From an uncultured Ruminococcus sp. (GTDB lineage: Bacteria > Bacillota_A > Clostridia > Oscillospirales > Acutalibacteraceae), in assembly GCA_902798605.1 (NCBI GenBank), contig CADBXH010000071.1, positions 1 to 46,879 of the forward strand: a DNA stretch of 46,879 bases. The letters run 5' to 3'. Shown one piece after another: positions 1 through 7,833 of the stretch (position 1 is its first letter; each line of letters starts with the position of its first letter). The translations under genes were made by a program, and so were the position numbers. The notes beneath the pieces are model-generated. The model did not search any database. It was not told where the DNA came from and saw only the letters and a program-made list of their open reading frames with translations.

Positions 1-528
1 CTCAGACCCGTCTCAAAATTACAGAAGATAATGTTCCCGGTCATCGTTGTTATCGTGATCGCGATCTTCCTGCCCGACGCCGCTCCGCTTGTCGGAATGC
101 TTATGCTCGGCAACCTGTTCAAGGAGTCGGGAGTGGTCGACCGTATCGCAAAGGCGGCGCAGAACGAGCTTATGAACATCATCACGATCTTCCTCGGACT
201 CACCGTTGGCGCCACCGCCTCGGGCACGAATTTCCTTAAATTTGACACTATCAAGATTATCGTGCTCGGACTTATCGCGTTCTGTATGGGCACGGCGTTC
301 GGTATTCTGTTCGGCAAGATAATGTACAAGGTAACGGGCGGCAAGATAAATCCGCTGATTGGCTCGGCGGGCGTTTCGGCTGTACCGATGGCGGCGAGAG
401 TTTCGCAGAAGGTAGGCCAGCAGGAGAACCCCGGCAACTTCCTGCTTATGCACGCTATGGGTCCGAACGTAGCCGGAGTTATCGGCTCTGCCGTAGCAGC
501 GGGCGTTTTGCTCAACGTTGTAGGTTAA
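1..528 (+). CDS. Sodium ion-translocating decarboxylase beta subunit (OadB/GcdB/MmdB family), C-terminal part
   Basis: The reading frame is open from the first base, so the gene is cut by the window edge and only its last 175 residues or so are seen. The family is an integral membrane protein that couples decarboxylation of a biotin-bound carboxyl group (from oxaloacetate, glutaconyl-CoA or methylmalonyl-CoA) to Na+ export. The visible part has several hydrophobic helices and family hallmarks: [19 protein letters not shown], the [10 protein letters not shown] loop, and the C-terminal [20 protein letters not shown] and [14 protein letters not shown] stretches. Which substrate the pump serves cannot be told from the beta subunit alone, since the partner subunits lie outside the window. 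A terminator-like hairpin follows at once, so this is the last gene of its operon. Confidence 0.93.
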   Translation, partial: LRPVSKLQKIMFPVIVVIVIAIFLPDAAPLVGMLMLGNLFKESGVVDRIAKAAQNELMNIITIFLGLTVGATASGTNFLKFDTIKIIVLGLIAFCMGTAFGILFGKIMYKVTGGKINPLIGSAGVSAVPMAARVSQKVGQQENPGNFLLMHAMGPNVAGVIGSAVAAGVLLNVVG

Positions 529-541
529 ATAGTAATTAAGT

Positions 542-573
542 AAAGGGAAGTTTAGGCTTCCTTTTATTTTTTT
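542..573 (+). terminator. Intrinsic terminator after the decarboxylase beta subunit
   Basis: Arms 542-550 and 557-565 pair over 9 bp (one G-T pair) around a 6-nt loop and run into a T-rich tract. It begins 14 bases after the stop codon. Confidence 0.8.
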
Positions 574-590
574 GTTGACTTTATTGTTAT

Positions 591-606
591 AATTCTATAA
601 AAGAAT
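591..606. repeat. Near-perfect copy of the 17-bp AATTCT-N5-AGAATT palindrome
   Basis: AATTCT, five bases, AGAAT in the AT-rich gap before the Wzz-like gene. It belongs to a palindrome family seen at least a dozen times in this window. The same stretch contains promoter-like boxes (TTGACT at 575 and several TATAAT-like hexamers up to 652), but none has clean spacing, so I do not assign a promoter. Confidence 0.6.
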
Positions 607-685
607 AAAAACAGCAAGTTCATATACTATAATAGCTATTGAATGTTATAATCGCTATACATATGTAACATAAAGGAGATCAAAA

Positions 686-1408
686 ATGCCCGGAAACATT
701 ACGATTCAAAAAATACTCGATATCCTTTTGCACAGGATCGCGTTTATTATCGCTGCGGCTGTTATAATGGGTTTGCTGTTCTTTTTGTATTCAAGCATAA
801 TAGTCAAGCCGATGTACAGCACTTCCGCGATGATATTTGTTCAGAACTACGATAAGGCAAAGGTATCCGATCAGGATTCAACAAAGCCGACCGACGCTCA
901 AAACGGCAACGGCACAAACAATAACTCGAGCAACAACGCCCAGGCGAAAAAGATATTCAGCTCGGATATCAGCGGTTCAAACTCACTCGCAGGTATCTGC
1001 GTTACGCTTTTCCAGAACTCCGATGATATCACCGCGCTTTATGACGGTTGCTCGGTGACTATGGAAGTAAACGAGGAAACGTTTTACATAACGATAACCG
1101 TAAACGGCAACGACCCGCAGAAATGCGCGAATGTCGCCAATCAGATCAGCGAGAAGTGCATCGAGGTTTATTCCAAGCACTTTGATTACGGTCAGATAGG
1201 CATTATCAGAACGGCAAAGGAACCGGGTTCACCGATTTCTCCCGACAAGATGAGGAGCGCGCTCATAGGCGCCGCCATCGGTTTGATCCTCGCTTGCGTA
1301 ATCTCGATCCTCCTTGAGCTTATCGACACAACGATCAAGCCCGACGAAGATCTTTCTGAGATCTATAAGGTTCCGGTATTTGCCGAGATCCCGGACTTTG
1401 AAAGTTAG
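686..1408 (+). CDS. Wzz/CpsC-type polysaccharide co-polymerase (chain-length determinant)
   Basis: A 240-residue membrane protein with one helix near the N-terminus (about residues 14-38) and one near the C-terminus (about 190-212), separated by an extracytoplasmic loop. The loop carries an Asn/Gly/Ser-rich low-complexity stretch (about 70-90). The proline-rich GSPISPDKMRSALIGAAIG lead into the second helix is the family hallmark. In Firmicutes the cytoplasmic tail activates a separate tyrosine kinase, and the next gene 14 bp downstream encodes exactly that. An AAAGGAGAT ribosome site precedes ATG 686. No glycosyltransferase, flippase or polymerase gene adjoins the pair, so the glycan it controls must be encoded elsewhere. 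The loop is shorter than in proteobacterial Wzz, as usual for CpsC-type proteins. Confidence 0.88.
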   Translation: MPGNITIQKILDILLHRIAFIIAAAVIMGLLFFLYSSIIVKPMYSTSAMIFVQNYDKAKVSDQDSTKPTDAQNGNGTNNNSSNNAQAKKIFSSDISGSNSLAGICVTLFQNSDDITALYDGCSVTMEVNEETFYITITVNGNDPQKCANVANQISEKCIEVYSKHFDYGQIGIIRTAKEPGSPISPDKMRSALIGAAIGLILACVISILLELIDTTIKPDEDLSEIYKVPVFAEIPDFES

Positions 1409-1422
1409 GGGGGTGACGGAAA

Positions 1423-2139
1423 TTGAAAATCAAGCTTGGTAAGAAAAACAAGAACAGCAACGCTGAAATGCGCACGGAGACGATCTCCGACAAGAGCAAA
1501 TTCGCTATCGTAGAGTCGTACAAGGCGGCGAGATCGAACATTATGTTCTCGCTTTCCGCTGATGATGACAAGCTTTTTGCCGTGACCAGCTACTCAAAGG
1601 GCGAGGGAAAAAGTACGGTTTCCGCCAACTTAGCCATCTCGTTTTCAAAGATGGAAAAGCGCGTTTTGCTCATTGACTGCGATCTTCGCCGTCCGAACAT
1701 CCACAATGTTTTCAAGTTAGAGAACAAGGCGGGTCTTTCAAATATCATAGGCAAGATGGTCGATTATGAGGATGTTGTCCACAGGAATGTGCTCCCGAAT
1801 CTCGACATCCTTCCCTCGGGCACGATCCCCCCGAACCCCTCGGAGCTTCTCTGCTCGGCAAGGTTCACCGAGTTGGTAAAAAAGCTGCATGAGGATTACG
1901 ACTACATCATCTTTGACACTCCGCCCATCGGCGTTGTCACCGACGCTTTGCTGCTCAAGGATCTGGTCGCAGGCTTCGTAGTTGTTTTGCGCGAGCGCTC
2001 GACTACCCACGGCGACGTCCAGAATATACTCGACAGTATGAAGCTTGCCGACGCTAAGATATTGGGATTTGTAAAGGTCGGATGTATCACCGGCAGAAAG
2101 CGCGGCCGCAAGAACTATTACTATTATCAGTATTATTGA
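1423..2139 (+). CDS. CpsD/CapB-type bacterial tyrosine kinase (BY-kinase)
   Basis: A 238-residue cytoplasmic P-loop protein of the MinD/Mrp fold that autophosphorylates on C-terminal tyrosines and, with the Wzz-like partner upstream, controls export and length of surface polysaccharide. Visible motifs: Walker A SKGEGKST (58-65), Walker A' LLIDCDLRRP (82-91), Walker B YIIFDTPP (161-168), and a C-terminal tyrosine cluster NYYYYQYY that is the phosphorylation site in this family. The ESYKAARSNI helix near the N-terminus is typical of the oligomerising segment. The start is TTG 1423, preceded by a strong GGGGGG-rich ribosome site 8 bases upstream. The two genes are surely co-transcribed and end in a hairpin terminator. 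Confidence 0.93.
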   Translation: MKIKLGKKNKNSNAEMRTETISDKSKFAIVESYKAARSNIMFSLSADDDKLFAVTSYSKGEGKSTVSANLAISFSKMEKRVLLIDCDLRRPNIHNVFKLENKAGLSNIIGKMVDYEDVVHRNVLPNLDILPSGTIPPNPSELLCSARFTELVKKLHEDYDYIIFDTPPIGVVTDALLLKDLVAGFVVVLRERSTTHGDVQNILDSMKLADAKILGFVKVGCITGRKRGRKNYYYYQYY

Positions 2140-2163
2140 TACAGAAATATTTCAAAAAAATGC

Positions 2164-2206
2164 AACAGACTCACCAAGCTTTTGCAGGGTGAGCCTGTTT
2201 TCTTTT
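2164..2206 (+). terminator. Intrinsic terminator after the tyrosine kinase gene
   Basis: Arms 2164-2175 and 2188-2199 form a 12-bp stem with one A-C mismatch, followed by a TTTTCTTTT tract. Confidence 0.82.
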
Positions 2207-2244
2207 GCGATTTTCCCGATTTTTGCAGGATATTAAAAAAAGAC

Positions 2245-2273
2245 TTGCATTTTGGAGGGTTGTGTATTAAAAT
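2245..2273 (+). promoter_or_regulatory. Sigma-A-type promoter for the aminotransferase gene
   Basis: TTGCAT (2245-2250), 17-bp spacer, TAAAAT (2268-2273). The predicted start of transcription lies about 35 bases before ATG 2316. Confidence 0.65.
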
Positions 2274-2315
2274 AATTACGGTAAAAAACGATTATAATTC
2301 TAAAGGGGAATAATT

Positions 2316-3596
2316 ATGGATTACTTGAACAGCAGCGCTCAGGAGCTCGAGCGCGAGTATCAGGCGCTGAAGAAAAAATACGAGGAAGTAAAATCAAAGG
2401 GACTCAACCTCAATATGGCGAGGGGAAAGCCCGGCAAGGAGCAGCTTGACATATCCAACGGAATGTTGAGCGTGCTCGATGAAAACACCGATTTTGTCGG
2501 CAAGGACGGTATGGATATCCGCAACTACGGTATCCTTGACGGCATTACAGAGTGCCGCGAGCTTTTTGCTCAGATACTCAAAGTTGAAGCAAAAAACGTT
2601 ATGGTAGGCGGCAGCTCGAGCCTCAATATGATGTTTGACACAATCACCCATATGATGCTCAATCCCGTTGCCGAGGGCTGCAAGCCTTGGTGCGAGGTAA
2701 AGGACAGAAAGTTCCTTTGTCCTGCTCCCGGTTACGACCGCCACTTCGGCATCACAAAGTACTACGGCTTTGAGATGATCCCTGTTCCCATGACAGAGGA
2801 CGGTCCCGATATGGACGTTGTTGAGGAGCTTGTAAAGAACGACGACAGCATCAAAGGCATCTGGTGCGTTCCCAAATACTCAAATCCGCAGGGCATCACC
2901 TACAGCGACGAGACTGTAAGGCGTTTTGCGAGTTTAAAACCCGCCGCAAAGGATTTCAGGATAATCTGGGACAACGCTTACTGCGTTCACGATATAAACG
3001 ACACGCCCGATACCCTGCTCAATATTTTTGACGAGTGCGCAAAGCAGGGCAGCGAGGATATGGTGCTCGAGTTCTGCTCGACCTCAAAGATCACCTTCCC
3101 GGGCGCGGGAGTAGCGGCGATGGCGGCTTCCGACAACAACATAAAGATTTTTAAGGAGCGCTATAACTACGAGATCATCAGCTACGACAAGGTCAATATG
3201 CTGCGCCACGTAAAGTTCTTCGGCGATTACAACGGCGTTATGGAGCATATGCAAAAGCACAAGGCTATTCTTCAGCCAAAGTTTGAGATCGTGCTCAGCA
3301 CCCTCAAAAACGAGCTTGAACCCGTTGGAATAGGCGAGTGGACTAACCCCAACGGCGGTTACTTTGTAAGCATAGACGTGCTTGACGGCACCGCCAAGCG
3401 CGTGGTACAGCTCTGCAAGGACGCGGGCGTCGTACTCACGGGCGCGGGCGCTACATATCCGTTAGGTCTTGACCCCAAGGATTCAAACATCAGGATCGCT
3501 CCGACCTTCCCGCCGAACAGCGAGCTCAAGGTCGCGATAGACGTGTTCTGCACCTGCGTAAAACTCGCCGCGTGCGAAAAGCTTTTGGAAAAGTAA
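2316..3596 (+). CDS. PLP-dependent aminotransferase, MocR-like aspartate aminotransferase type
   Basis: A 426-residue fold-type I aminotransferase. The N-terminal NMARGKPGKEQLD motif, the GGSSSLNMMFDT segment and the overall layout match the Aminotran_MocR (type Ic aspartate aminotransferase) family rather than the common AspC type. The PLP-binding lysine is Lys258 in STSKITFPGAG; WDNAYCVHD supplies the Asp and Tyr that contact the cofactor; the C-terminal RIAPTFPPNSEL holds the substrate-binding arginine. Family members I recall act mainly on aspartate and 2-oxoglutarate, but substrate cannot be proven here. It has its own promoter and a GGGGAATAATT ribosome region, and appears to be monocistronic. 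Confidence 0.9.
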   Translation: MDYLNSSAQELEREYQALKKKYEEVKSKGLNLNMARGKPGKEQLDISNGMLSVLDENTDFVGKDGMDIRNYGILDGITECRELFAQILKVEAKNVMVGGSSSLNMMFDTITHMMLNPVAEGCKPWCEVKDRKFLCPAPGYDRHFGITKYYGFEMIPVPMTEDGPDMDVVEELVKNDDSIKGIWCVPKYSNPQGITYSDETVRRFASLKPAAKDFRIIWDNAYCVHDINDTPDTLLNIFDECAKQGSEDMVLEFCSTSKITFPGAGVAAMAASDNNIKIFKERYNYEIISYDKVNMLRHVKFFGDYNGVMEHMQKHKAILQPKFEIVLSTLKNELEPVGIGEWTNPNGGYFVSIDVLDGTAKRVVQLCKDAGVVLTGAGATYPLGLDPKDSNIRIAPTFPPNSELKVAIDVFCTCVKLAACEKLLEK

Positions 3597-3610
3597 ATAT
3601 GAATTTAATT

Positions 3611-3640
3611 CAGGGGCGTGCAATGTACGCTCCTGTTTCT
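3611..3640 (+). terminator. Possible weak terminator after the aminotransferase gene
   Basis: A 9-bp stem (3611-3619 with 3627-3635, one G-T pair) starts 15 bases after the stop codon, but only a short T stretch follows, so termination may be weak. Confidence 0.45.
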
Positions 3641-3655
3641 GTAAATAAAACAATT

Positions 3656-3718
3656 ACTATCGGCAAAAAAACGCGAGAAAATATTTCTGTTGAATTCTTG
3701 CCGATAGTGTGGTATAAT
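3656..3718 (+). promoter_or_regulatory. Promoter of the Fic gene overlapped by an 11-bp perfect inverted repeat (candidate operator)
   Basis: TTGAAT (3690-3695), 17-bp spacer, TATAAT (3713-3718) form a near-consensus promoter. ACTATCGGCAA (3656-3666) and TTGCCGATAGT (3698-3708) are perfect inverted copies; the second lies between the -35 and -10 boxes, the first about 24 bp upstream of the -35. The centre-to-centre distance is 42 bp, about four helical turns. A repressor bound to both sites could loop over the promoter, and the downstream protein itself begins with a DNA-binding-like domain, so autoregulation is a reasonable inference. Confidence 0.6.
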
Positions 3719-3735
3719 AACCATAGGTGATATTT

Positions 3736-4626
3736 ATGAAATACCTGACTGTAAAAGAAATATCGGAAAAATGGGATATTCCCGAGCGAACGGTACGAAA
3801 TTACTGTTCAAGCGGCAAGATAAACGGAGCTTATCTCTCGGGCAAGATATGGCTGATTCCCGAAGATGCGGAAGATCCGAGGAGTATCGATACCGCAAAA
3901 AAGGATTTTCCTCTGCTCGAGCGAATAAAAGAGGAAAAATCCGGCGGCGCGCACGGCGGAATATACCACAAGATACAGATCGAGCTGACGTACAATTCAA
4001 ATCACATCGAAGGCAGCAGGCTCACGCACGACCAGACCCGTCTGATTTTTGAGACGAGCACTATCGGTGCCGAGGGCGCTGTTAATGTCGATGACATCGT
4101 AGAAACGGCGAACCACTTTAAGTGCGTCGATATGATAATCGACAACGCCAACCGCACGCTGAATGAGAATTTTATAAAAAAACTGCACCGGACGTTAAAA
4201 AACGGAACGTCCGACAGCCGCAAGTCTTGGTTTGCGACAGGCGAGTATAAAAAACTTCCTAATGAAGTCGGCGGCAGATCAACCACCGCTCCCGAACAGG
4301 TTGATTTTGAGATAAAAAAGCTGCTATCGGAATATAATAGGAATTCTGAAAAGAGACTTGATGATCTGCTCGATTTTCACTGTCGCTTTGAGCGCATCCA
4401 TCCGTTTCAGGACGGCAACGGAAGAGTCGGCAGATTGATTCTGTTCAAGGAATGTCTTAAGTATCACACCATACCGTTTATAATCGGCGATGACCTAAAG
4501 CTGTTCTACTATCGCGGGTTGAGCGAATGGAGCCGCGAGAGGGGATATCTCAGAGACACCTGCCTTACGGCACAGGACAGATTCAAGGAGTATTTAAAAT
4601 ACTTTAGGATAGATTTTGAAAAATAA
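3736..4626 (+). CDS. Fic-domain AMP-transferase with N-terminal helix-turn-helix
   Basis: A 296-residue protein. Residues 1-45 (MKYLTVKEISEKWDIPERTV...) resemble an excisionase/MerR-type HTH. The Fic core follows, with catalytic motif HPFQDGNGRVGR at 222-233; His222 is the expected catalytic base. The segment SNHIEG at 88-93 fits the (S/T)xxxE(G/N) inhibitory helix placed N-terminal to the core, so this is a self-inhibited class II Fic protein. Such enzymes transfer AMP from ATP to hydroxyl side chains of target proteins; the target here is unknown. I chose ATG 3736 over GTG 3727 because AGGTGA (3725-3730) sits at proper distance and the -10 box ends at 3718, leaving almost no leader for the earlier start. 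No antitoxin gene adjoins it. Confidence 0.9.
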   Translation: MKYLTVKEISEKWDIPERTVRNYCSSGKINGAYLSGKIWLIPEDAEDPRSIDTAKKDFPLLERIKEEKSGGAHGGIYHKIQIELTYNSNHIEGSRLTHDQTRLIFETSTIGAEGAVNVDDIVETANHFKCVDMIIDNANRTLNENFIKKLHRTLKNGTSDSRKSWFATGEYKKLPNEVGGRSTTAPEQVDFEIKKLLSEYNRNSEKRLDDLLDFHCRFERIHPFQDGNGRVGRLILFKECLKYHTIPFIIGDDLKLFYYRGLSEWSRERGYLRDTCLTAQDRFKEYLKYFRIDFEK

Positions 4627-4704
4627 TAGTGTAAATTTTTACATCATATTCTTGTGCAAATCTTATAAAGATAAATATTTATTTATCAAATTTTTACTAA
4701 TCCA

Positions 4705-4733
4705 TTGACAATTTAGCGAAAAAATCATATAAT
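4705..4733 (+). promoter_or_regulatory. Consensus sigma-A promoter for secDF
   Basis: TTGACA (4705-4710), 17-bp spacer, TATAAT (4728-4733): a perfect match to the housekeeping consensus. Predicted transcription start is near 4740, giving a leader of about 52 nt. Confidence 0.85.
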
Positions 4734-4756
4734 AGCTCTGTTACGTCTGTAAGTGC

Positions 4757-4784
4757 GCCCTGTAACAGGGCTCATTTTTTGAGC
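4757..4784 (+). promoter_or_regulatory. Terminator-like hairpin in the secD leader with an alternative overlapping hairpin
   Basis: GCCCTG-TAA-CAGGGC (4757-4771) is followed within a few bases by six T's (4775-4780), which looks like an intrinsic terminator between the strong promoter and the secD ATG at 4792. An alternative stem GCTC/GAGC (4770-4773 with 4781-4784) uses two of the same bases, so the two folds exclude each other. There is no good ribosome site at normal spacing; AGG sits one base from the ATG. This looks like an attenuator or translation switch, but the trigger is unknown. Confidence 0.5.
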
Positions 4785-4791
4785 GTTAGGC

Positions 4792-6201
4792 ATGAAAAGA
4801 GTTCCAAAGCCGGTATTCTTCATTGTTGCTTTGCTGATACTTGCCTTTACTTACACTGCGATTTTCGGCGTGTCCTACTATGACGGCGATAATAAGATCA
4901 CAGTATTAAAAGGTATCAGCGACATACGATGGGGAATCGACATCAGGGGCGGCGTAGAGGCTACATTTAAGCCCGCAAACGATTATGACGCAACTGATGA
5001 GCAGTTGGAAGCTGCAAAATCTATTATTGAGCTTCGTATGGTTTCGCAGGGTATCACAGATTATGAGCTGTACGCTGACAGAAACAGTGACAGGATCATC
5101 GTTCGTTTCCCGTGGAAATCAGATGAACAAGACTATAACGCGGTTGACGCTATCAACGAGATTTCGTCAACGGCAAAGCTTACATTCAGACCGGGTAATT
5201 CATACGAGACAACGGACGTGGGTTCCGACGGCGAGTATGTTTATAAAACGCCTACGGGCGAGACCGCCACAGAGCTGATGGACGGCACGATGGTCGATAA
5301 GGCCGAGGCGGGACTTATTCAAGACAAAGAAAAAGGCAATCAATACATCGTAAGCCTTGAGCTTACCGACGAGGGCGCAAAGAAGTTTGCGGAGATCACC
5401 CAGCAGTATCTCAACAAGACAGTGTCTATCTGGATGGACGATATTATGCTTTCGGCTCCTACCGTACAGGCTGTTATCTCTGACGGTAAGGCTCAGATTT
5501 CCGGTTCGTTCACCGCTAAGGAAGCAAACCAGCTCGCCGAGAAGATCAACGCGGGTGCTCTGCCGTTCCAGCTCGAAACAGCTAACTACGGTAACATCAG
5601 CCCGACCCTCGGTGAAAACTCACTGATCGCTATGGCGTACGCGGGCATTATCGCGTTTATCGTTATCGCGCTCATTATGCTTATTTTCTATCGTCTGCCC
5701 GGATTTGTCGCTATAATCGCGCTTTTGGGTCAGATGGGACTTTCTATCGCGGCTATCTCGGGTTACTTCTTGGCTATCCCGTCATTCACAATGACCTTGC
5801 CCGGTATCGCGGGTCTGATACTATCTATTGGTATGGGTGTTGACTGTAACGTAATTACCGCCGAGCGTATCAAGGAAGAGATGCGTTCAGGCCGCACAAT
5901 TGACAGTGCGCTTGACAAGGGTACCAAGAACTCACTGACAGCTATCATCGACGGTAATATGACGGTAATCATCGTATCTATCATTTTGATGCTCGTATTC
6001 GGTCCGTCAAACATCCTGTCGTTTATCTTCGGTGAATCGACTACAGGTACTATCTACTCATTCGGTTTCACACTCCTCGTTGGTGTAATCGCCAACTTCA
6101 TTATGGGCGTACTGTGCTCGAGACTTATGCTCAAGAGTGTCGCGGGCTTCAAGTGCGTGCGCAAAAAATGGTTGTTTGGAGGTGCTAAGAATGGCAAATA
6201 A
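4792..6201 (+). CDS. secD: Protein translocase subunit SecD
   Basis: A 469-residue membrane protein that works with SecF to help SecYEG-driven secretion, using the proton motive force to pull substrates out of the channel. N-terminal helix (about 7-28), the DIRGGVEATF signature, a large external P1 domain, and a C-terminal block of five helices with LPGIAGLILSIGMGVDCNV, the strongly conserved SecD motif for ion coupling, and ERIKEE after it. The length fits Gram-positive SecD. The stop codon overlaps secF by 11 bases. No yajC adjoins it. Transcription starts from a consensus promoter and passes through a terminator-like leader hairpin. Confidence 0.97.
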   Translation: MKRVPKPVFFIVALLILAFTYTAIFGVSYYDGDNKITVLKGISDIRWGIDIRGGVEATFKPANDYDATDEQLEAAKSIIELRMVSQGITDYELYADRNSDRIIVRFPWKSDEQDYNAVDAINEISSTAKLTFRPGNSYETTDVGSDGEYVYKTPTGETATELMDGTMVDKAEAGLIQDKEKGNQYIVSLELTDEGAKKFAEITQQYLNKTVSIWMDDIMLSAPTVQAVISDGKAQISGSFTAKEANQLAEKINAGALPFQLETANYGNISPTLGENSLIAMAYAGIIAFIVIALIMLIFYRLPGFVAIIALLGQMGLSIAAISGYFLAIPSFTMTLPGIAGLILSIGMGVDCNVITAERIKEEMRSGRTIDSALDKGTKNSLTAIIDGNMTVIIVSIILMLVFGPSNILSFIFGESTTGTIYSFGFTLLVGVIANFIMGVLCSRLMLKSVAGFKCVRKKWLFGGAKNGK

Positions 6202-7195
6202 GATCAATGCTAAATCACAGGCTCCTCTGACCAAACAGGAAATCAGCGAGAAATACAACGGCGGCAGAAAGATAATTGATTTTGTCGGCAAGAAAAAGAT
6301 TTTCTTCGGTATTTCGCTCGGTATCATAATCATCGGTATTATCTTTAACTGTATCTTCGGCACAAGGCTCGACATTCAGTTCTCGGGCGGTGCTACTCTG
6401 ACATTCAGCTACACAGGCGACGTTGACCAAGGCGAGTTGCGTGATTTTATCCAGGATAAAACAACTGATACGATCACCGCGCAGTTCTCTCAGGACCTTA
6501 TGGGCAACACCGGCAACAACGTTACCGTACAGTTCTCGGGTAATGATTCGATCGAGACAGAGATCCAGCAGAACCTCGAATCAGAGCTTCAGGAAAAGTA
6601 TCCCGATAATAGCTTTGTGTGCTTAGAGGCAAACTCTGTAGACGCTTCAATGGGCTTTATGTTCCTGCTCAAGTGTCTTGCCGCGGTAGCTCTGGCAAGT
6701 ATTTTGATGGTTATTTATGTAACGATCCGATTCCATAAGATCGGCGGTCTTTCGGCCGGTGTAATGGCTCTTGTAGCCCTCTTCCACGACGTTGCAATGA
6801 TTTACTTCCTATATGTCATCTTCCAGATGCCTATCGACTCTAACTTTATCGCGGTAGTTCTTATGATCATCGGTTACTCGCTGAACGATACCATCGTAAT
6901 TTACGACCGTGTTCGTGAGCAGAGAAGGCTGATGAACAGAGTGGCGGACATAGGTACTATCTTCAATGTCAGCTGTACAAAGTCATTTAAGAGAACTATT
7001 ATGACGTCGGTAACGACTCTAAGTGCGATACTTGTCGTTTATATCGTCGCTTGGGTATTCAACATCGCGTCGGTAAAGGGCTTCGCTCTTCCGATGATGA
7101 TCGGCGTTATCTCAGGTTGTTATTCTTCGATCTGCATCGCCGGCCCGCTTTGGGTTATGTGGCAGAACCGCAAGGAAAAGAATAAAGCAAAATAA
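6191..7195 (+). CDS. secF: Protein translocase subunit SecF
   Basis: A 334-residue partner of SecD. It has an N-terminal helix after a short basic tail, the DIQFSGGATLTF motif, a small P1-like domain, and the C-terminal helices with IGYSLNDTIVIYDRVREQ, the SecF signature. I chose ATG 6191 rather than upstream in-frame starts because GGAGGT (6178-6183) lies 7 bases before it. The 11-base overlap with secD indicates translational coupling. A strong terminator follows. Confidence 0.96.
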   Translation: MANKINAKSQAPLTKQEISEKYNGGRKIIDFVGKKKIFFGISLGIIIIGIIFNCIFGTRLDIQFSGGATLTFSYTGDVDQGELRDFIQDKTTDTITAQFSQDLMGNTGNNVTVQFSGNDSIETEIQQNLESELQEKYPDNSFVCLEANSVDASMGFMFLLKCLAAVALASILMVIYVTIRFHKIGGLSAGVMALVALFHDVAMIYFLYVIFQMPIDSNFIAVVLMIIGYSLNDTIVIYDRVREQRRLMNRVADIGTIFNVSCTKSFKRTIMTSVTTLSAILVVYIVAWVFNIASVKGFALPMMIGVISGCYSSICIAGPLWVMWQNRKEKNKAK

Positions 7196-7204
7196 AACAT
7201 TTCA

Positions 7205-7232
7205 AAGGCGTTGCTTCGGCAGCGCCTTTTTT
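7205..7232 (+). terminator. Strong intrinsic terminator after secF
   Basis: A 10-bp stem (7205-7214 with 7219-7228) capped by a TTCG tetraloop and followed by T6. Confidence 0.93.
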
Positions 7233-7251
7233 GTCGCGGCGGCGACACCGC

Positions 7252-7437
7252 TTTAAAGCCTCCCCCAACACTTGTTTTGGGGGAGGTGGCATTTTGCTTG
7301 CAAAATGACGGAGGTGGCTGCGTTGCCAATAGCGCTATTTTTGATATTGCAATTGACAACGTGATATAAACACAGGCTCGCCCCCTCAGTCGCTACGCGA
7401 CAGCTCCCCCATAATAAATAATGGGGGAGCCTTTAAA
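7252..7437. repeat. 186-bp repeat element: two inverted copies of a CTCCCCC hairpin unit (MITE-like)
   Basis: The ends TTTAAAGCCTCCCCC (7252-7266) and GGGGGAGCCTTTAAA (7423-7437) are inverted copies with one mismatch. Each half has the same plan: CCCCC/GGGGG hairpin, then a smaller hairpin with a different sequence in each half (about 7290-7307 on the left, TCGC/GCGA near 7390-7400 on the right), then a GAGG/CCTC segment. The halves face each other across an AT-rich centre. Repeats with the CTCCC...GGGAGCTGTC...GACTGAGG plan are, from memory, very common in gut Clostridia. No protein is encoded. I could not identify a target duplication. Confidence 0.75.
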
Positions 7438-7452
7438 TATCTCTAAACTCTT

Positions 7453-7833
7453 TTATAAAATATTCTCTAAACTCGGGTATTCACTGTCCTTTATGGACTT
7501 GAGTGCCTTTTTTGCTTCGGCGCTTACCGCGTAATATGAATCGGCTGTTTTGTTTTCGGCATAGGCTTTCATCTGTGAGATGCTTATCCCGATGCGGTCA
7601 ACATAGTCGTGTATCAGCACGGCGTCAATCTCGCGCGAGGTTGTGCCCCAGTTTTTTTCGAGCTCTGCGCATTTGTCCGAAGCAGAGGTAAAATCACCGC
7701 TGCTGACGAGCTTGTCGACTTTTTCAATGCTGTCAAGGTAGCTTTCAACGCTGCGGCTCACGCAGAATACCTCAAACACCGCGCCGGATAGGCAGAACGT
7801 GAAAAGAATTATTGAGATTATTATCCGCTTCAT
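7453..7833 (-). CDS. DUF4363 family membrane-anchored protein
   Basis: A 126-residue protein with one N-terminal hydrophobic helix (about 4-24) that acts as signal or anchor, followed by a helical extracytoplasmic domain with regularly spaced charged residues. Length and layout fit the DUF4363 family, which in spore formers usually follows a DUF421 gene, as here: the ATG overlaps the DUF421 stop by 4 bases. Function is not established. It lies next to a germinant receptor operon, so a spore membrane role is a guess. Confidence 0.75.
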   Translation of the reverse strand: MKRIIISIILFTFCLSGAVFEVFCVSRSVESYLDSIEKVDKLVSSGDFTSASDKCAELEKNWGTTSREIDAVLIHDYVDRIGISISQMKAYAENKTADSYYAVSAEAKKALKSIKDSEYPSLENIL

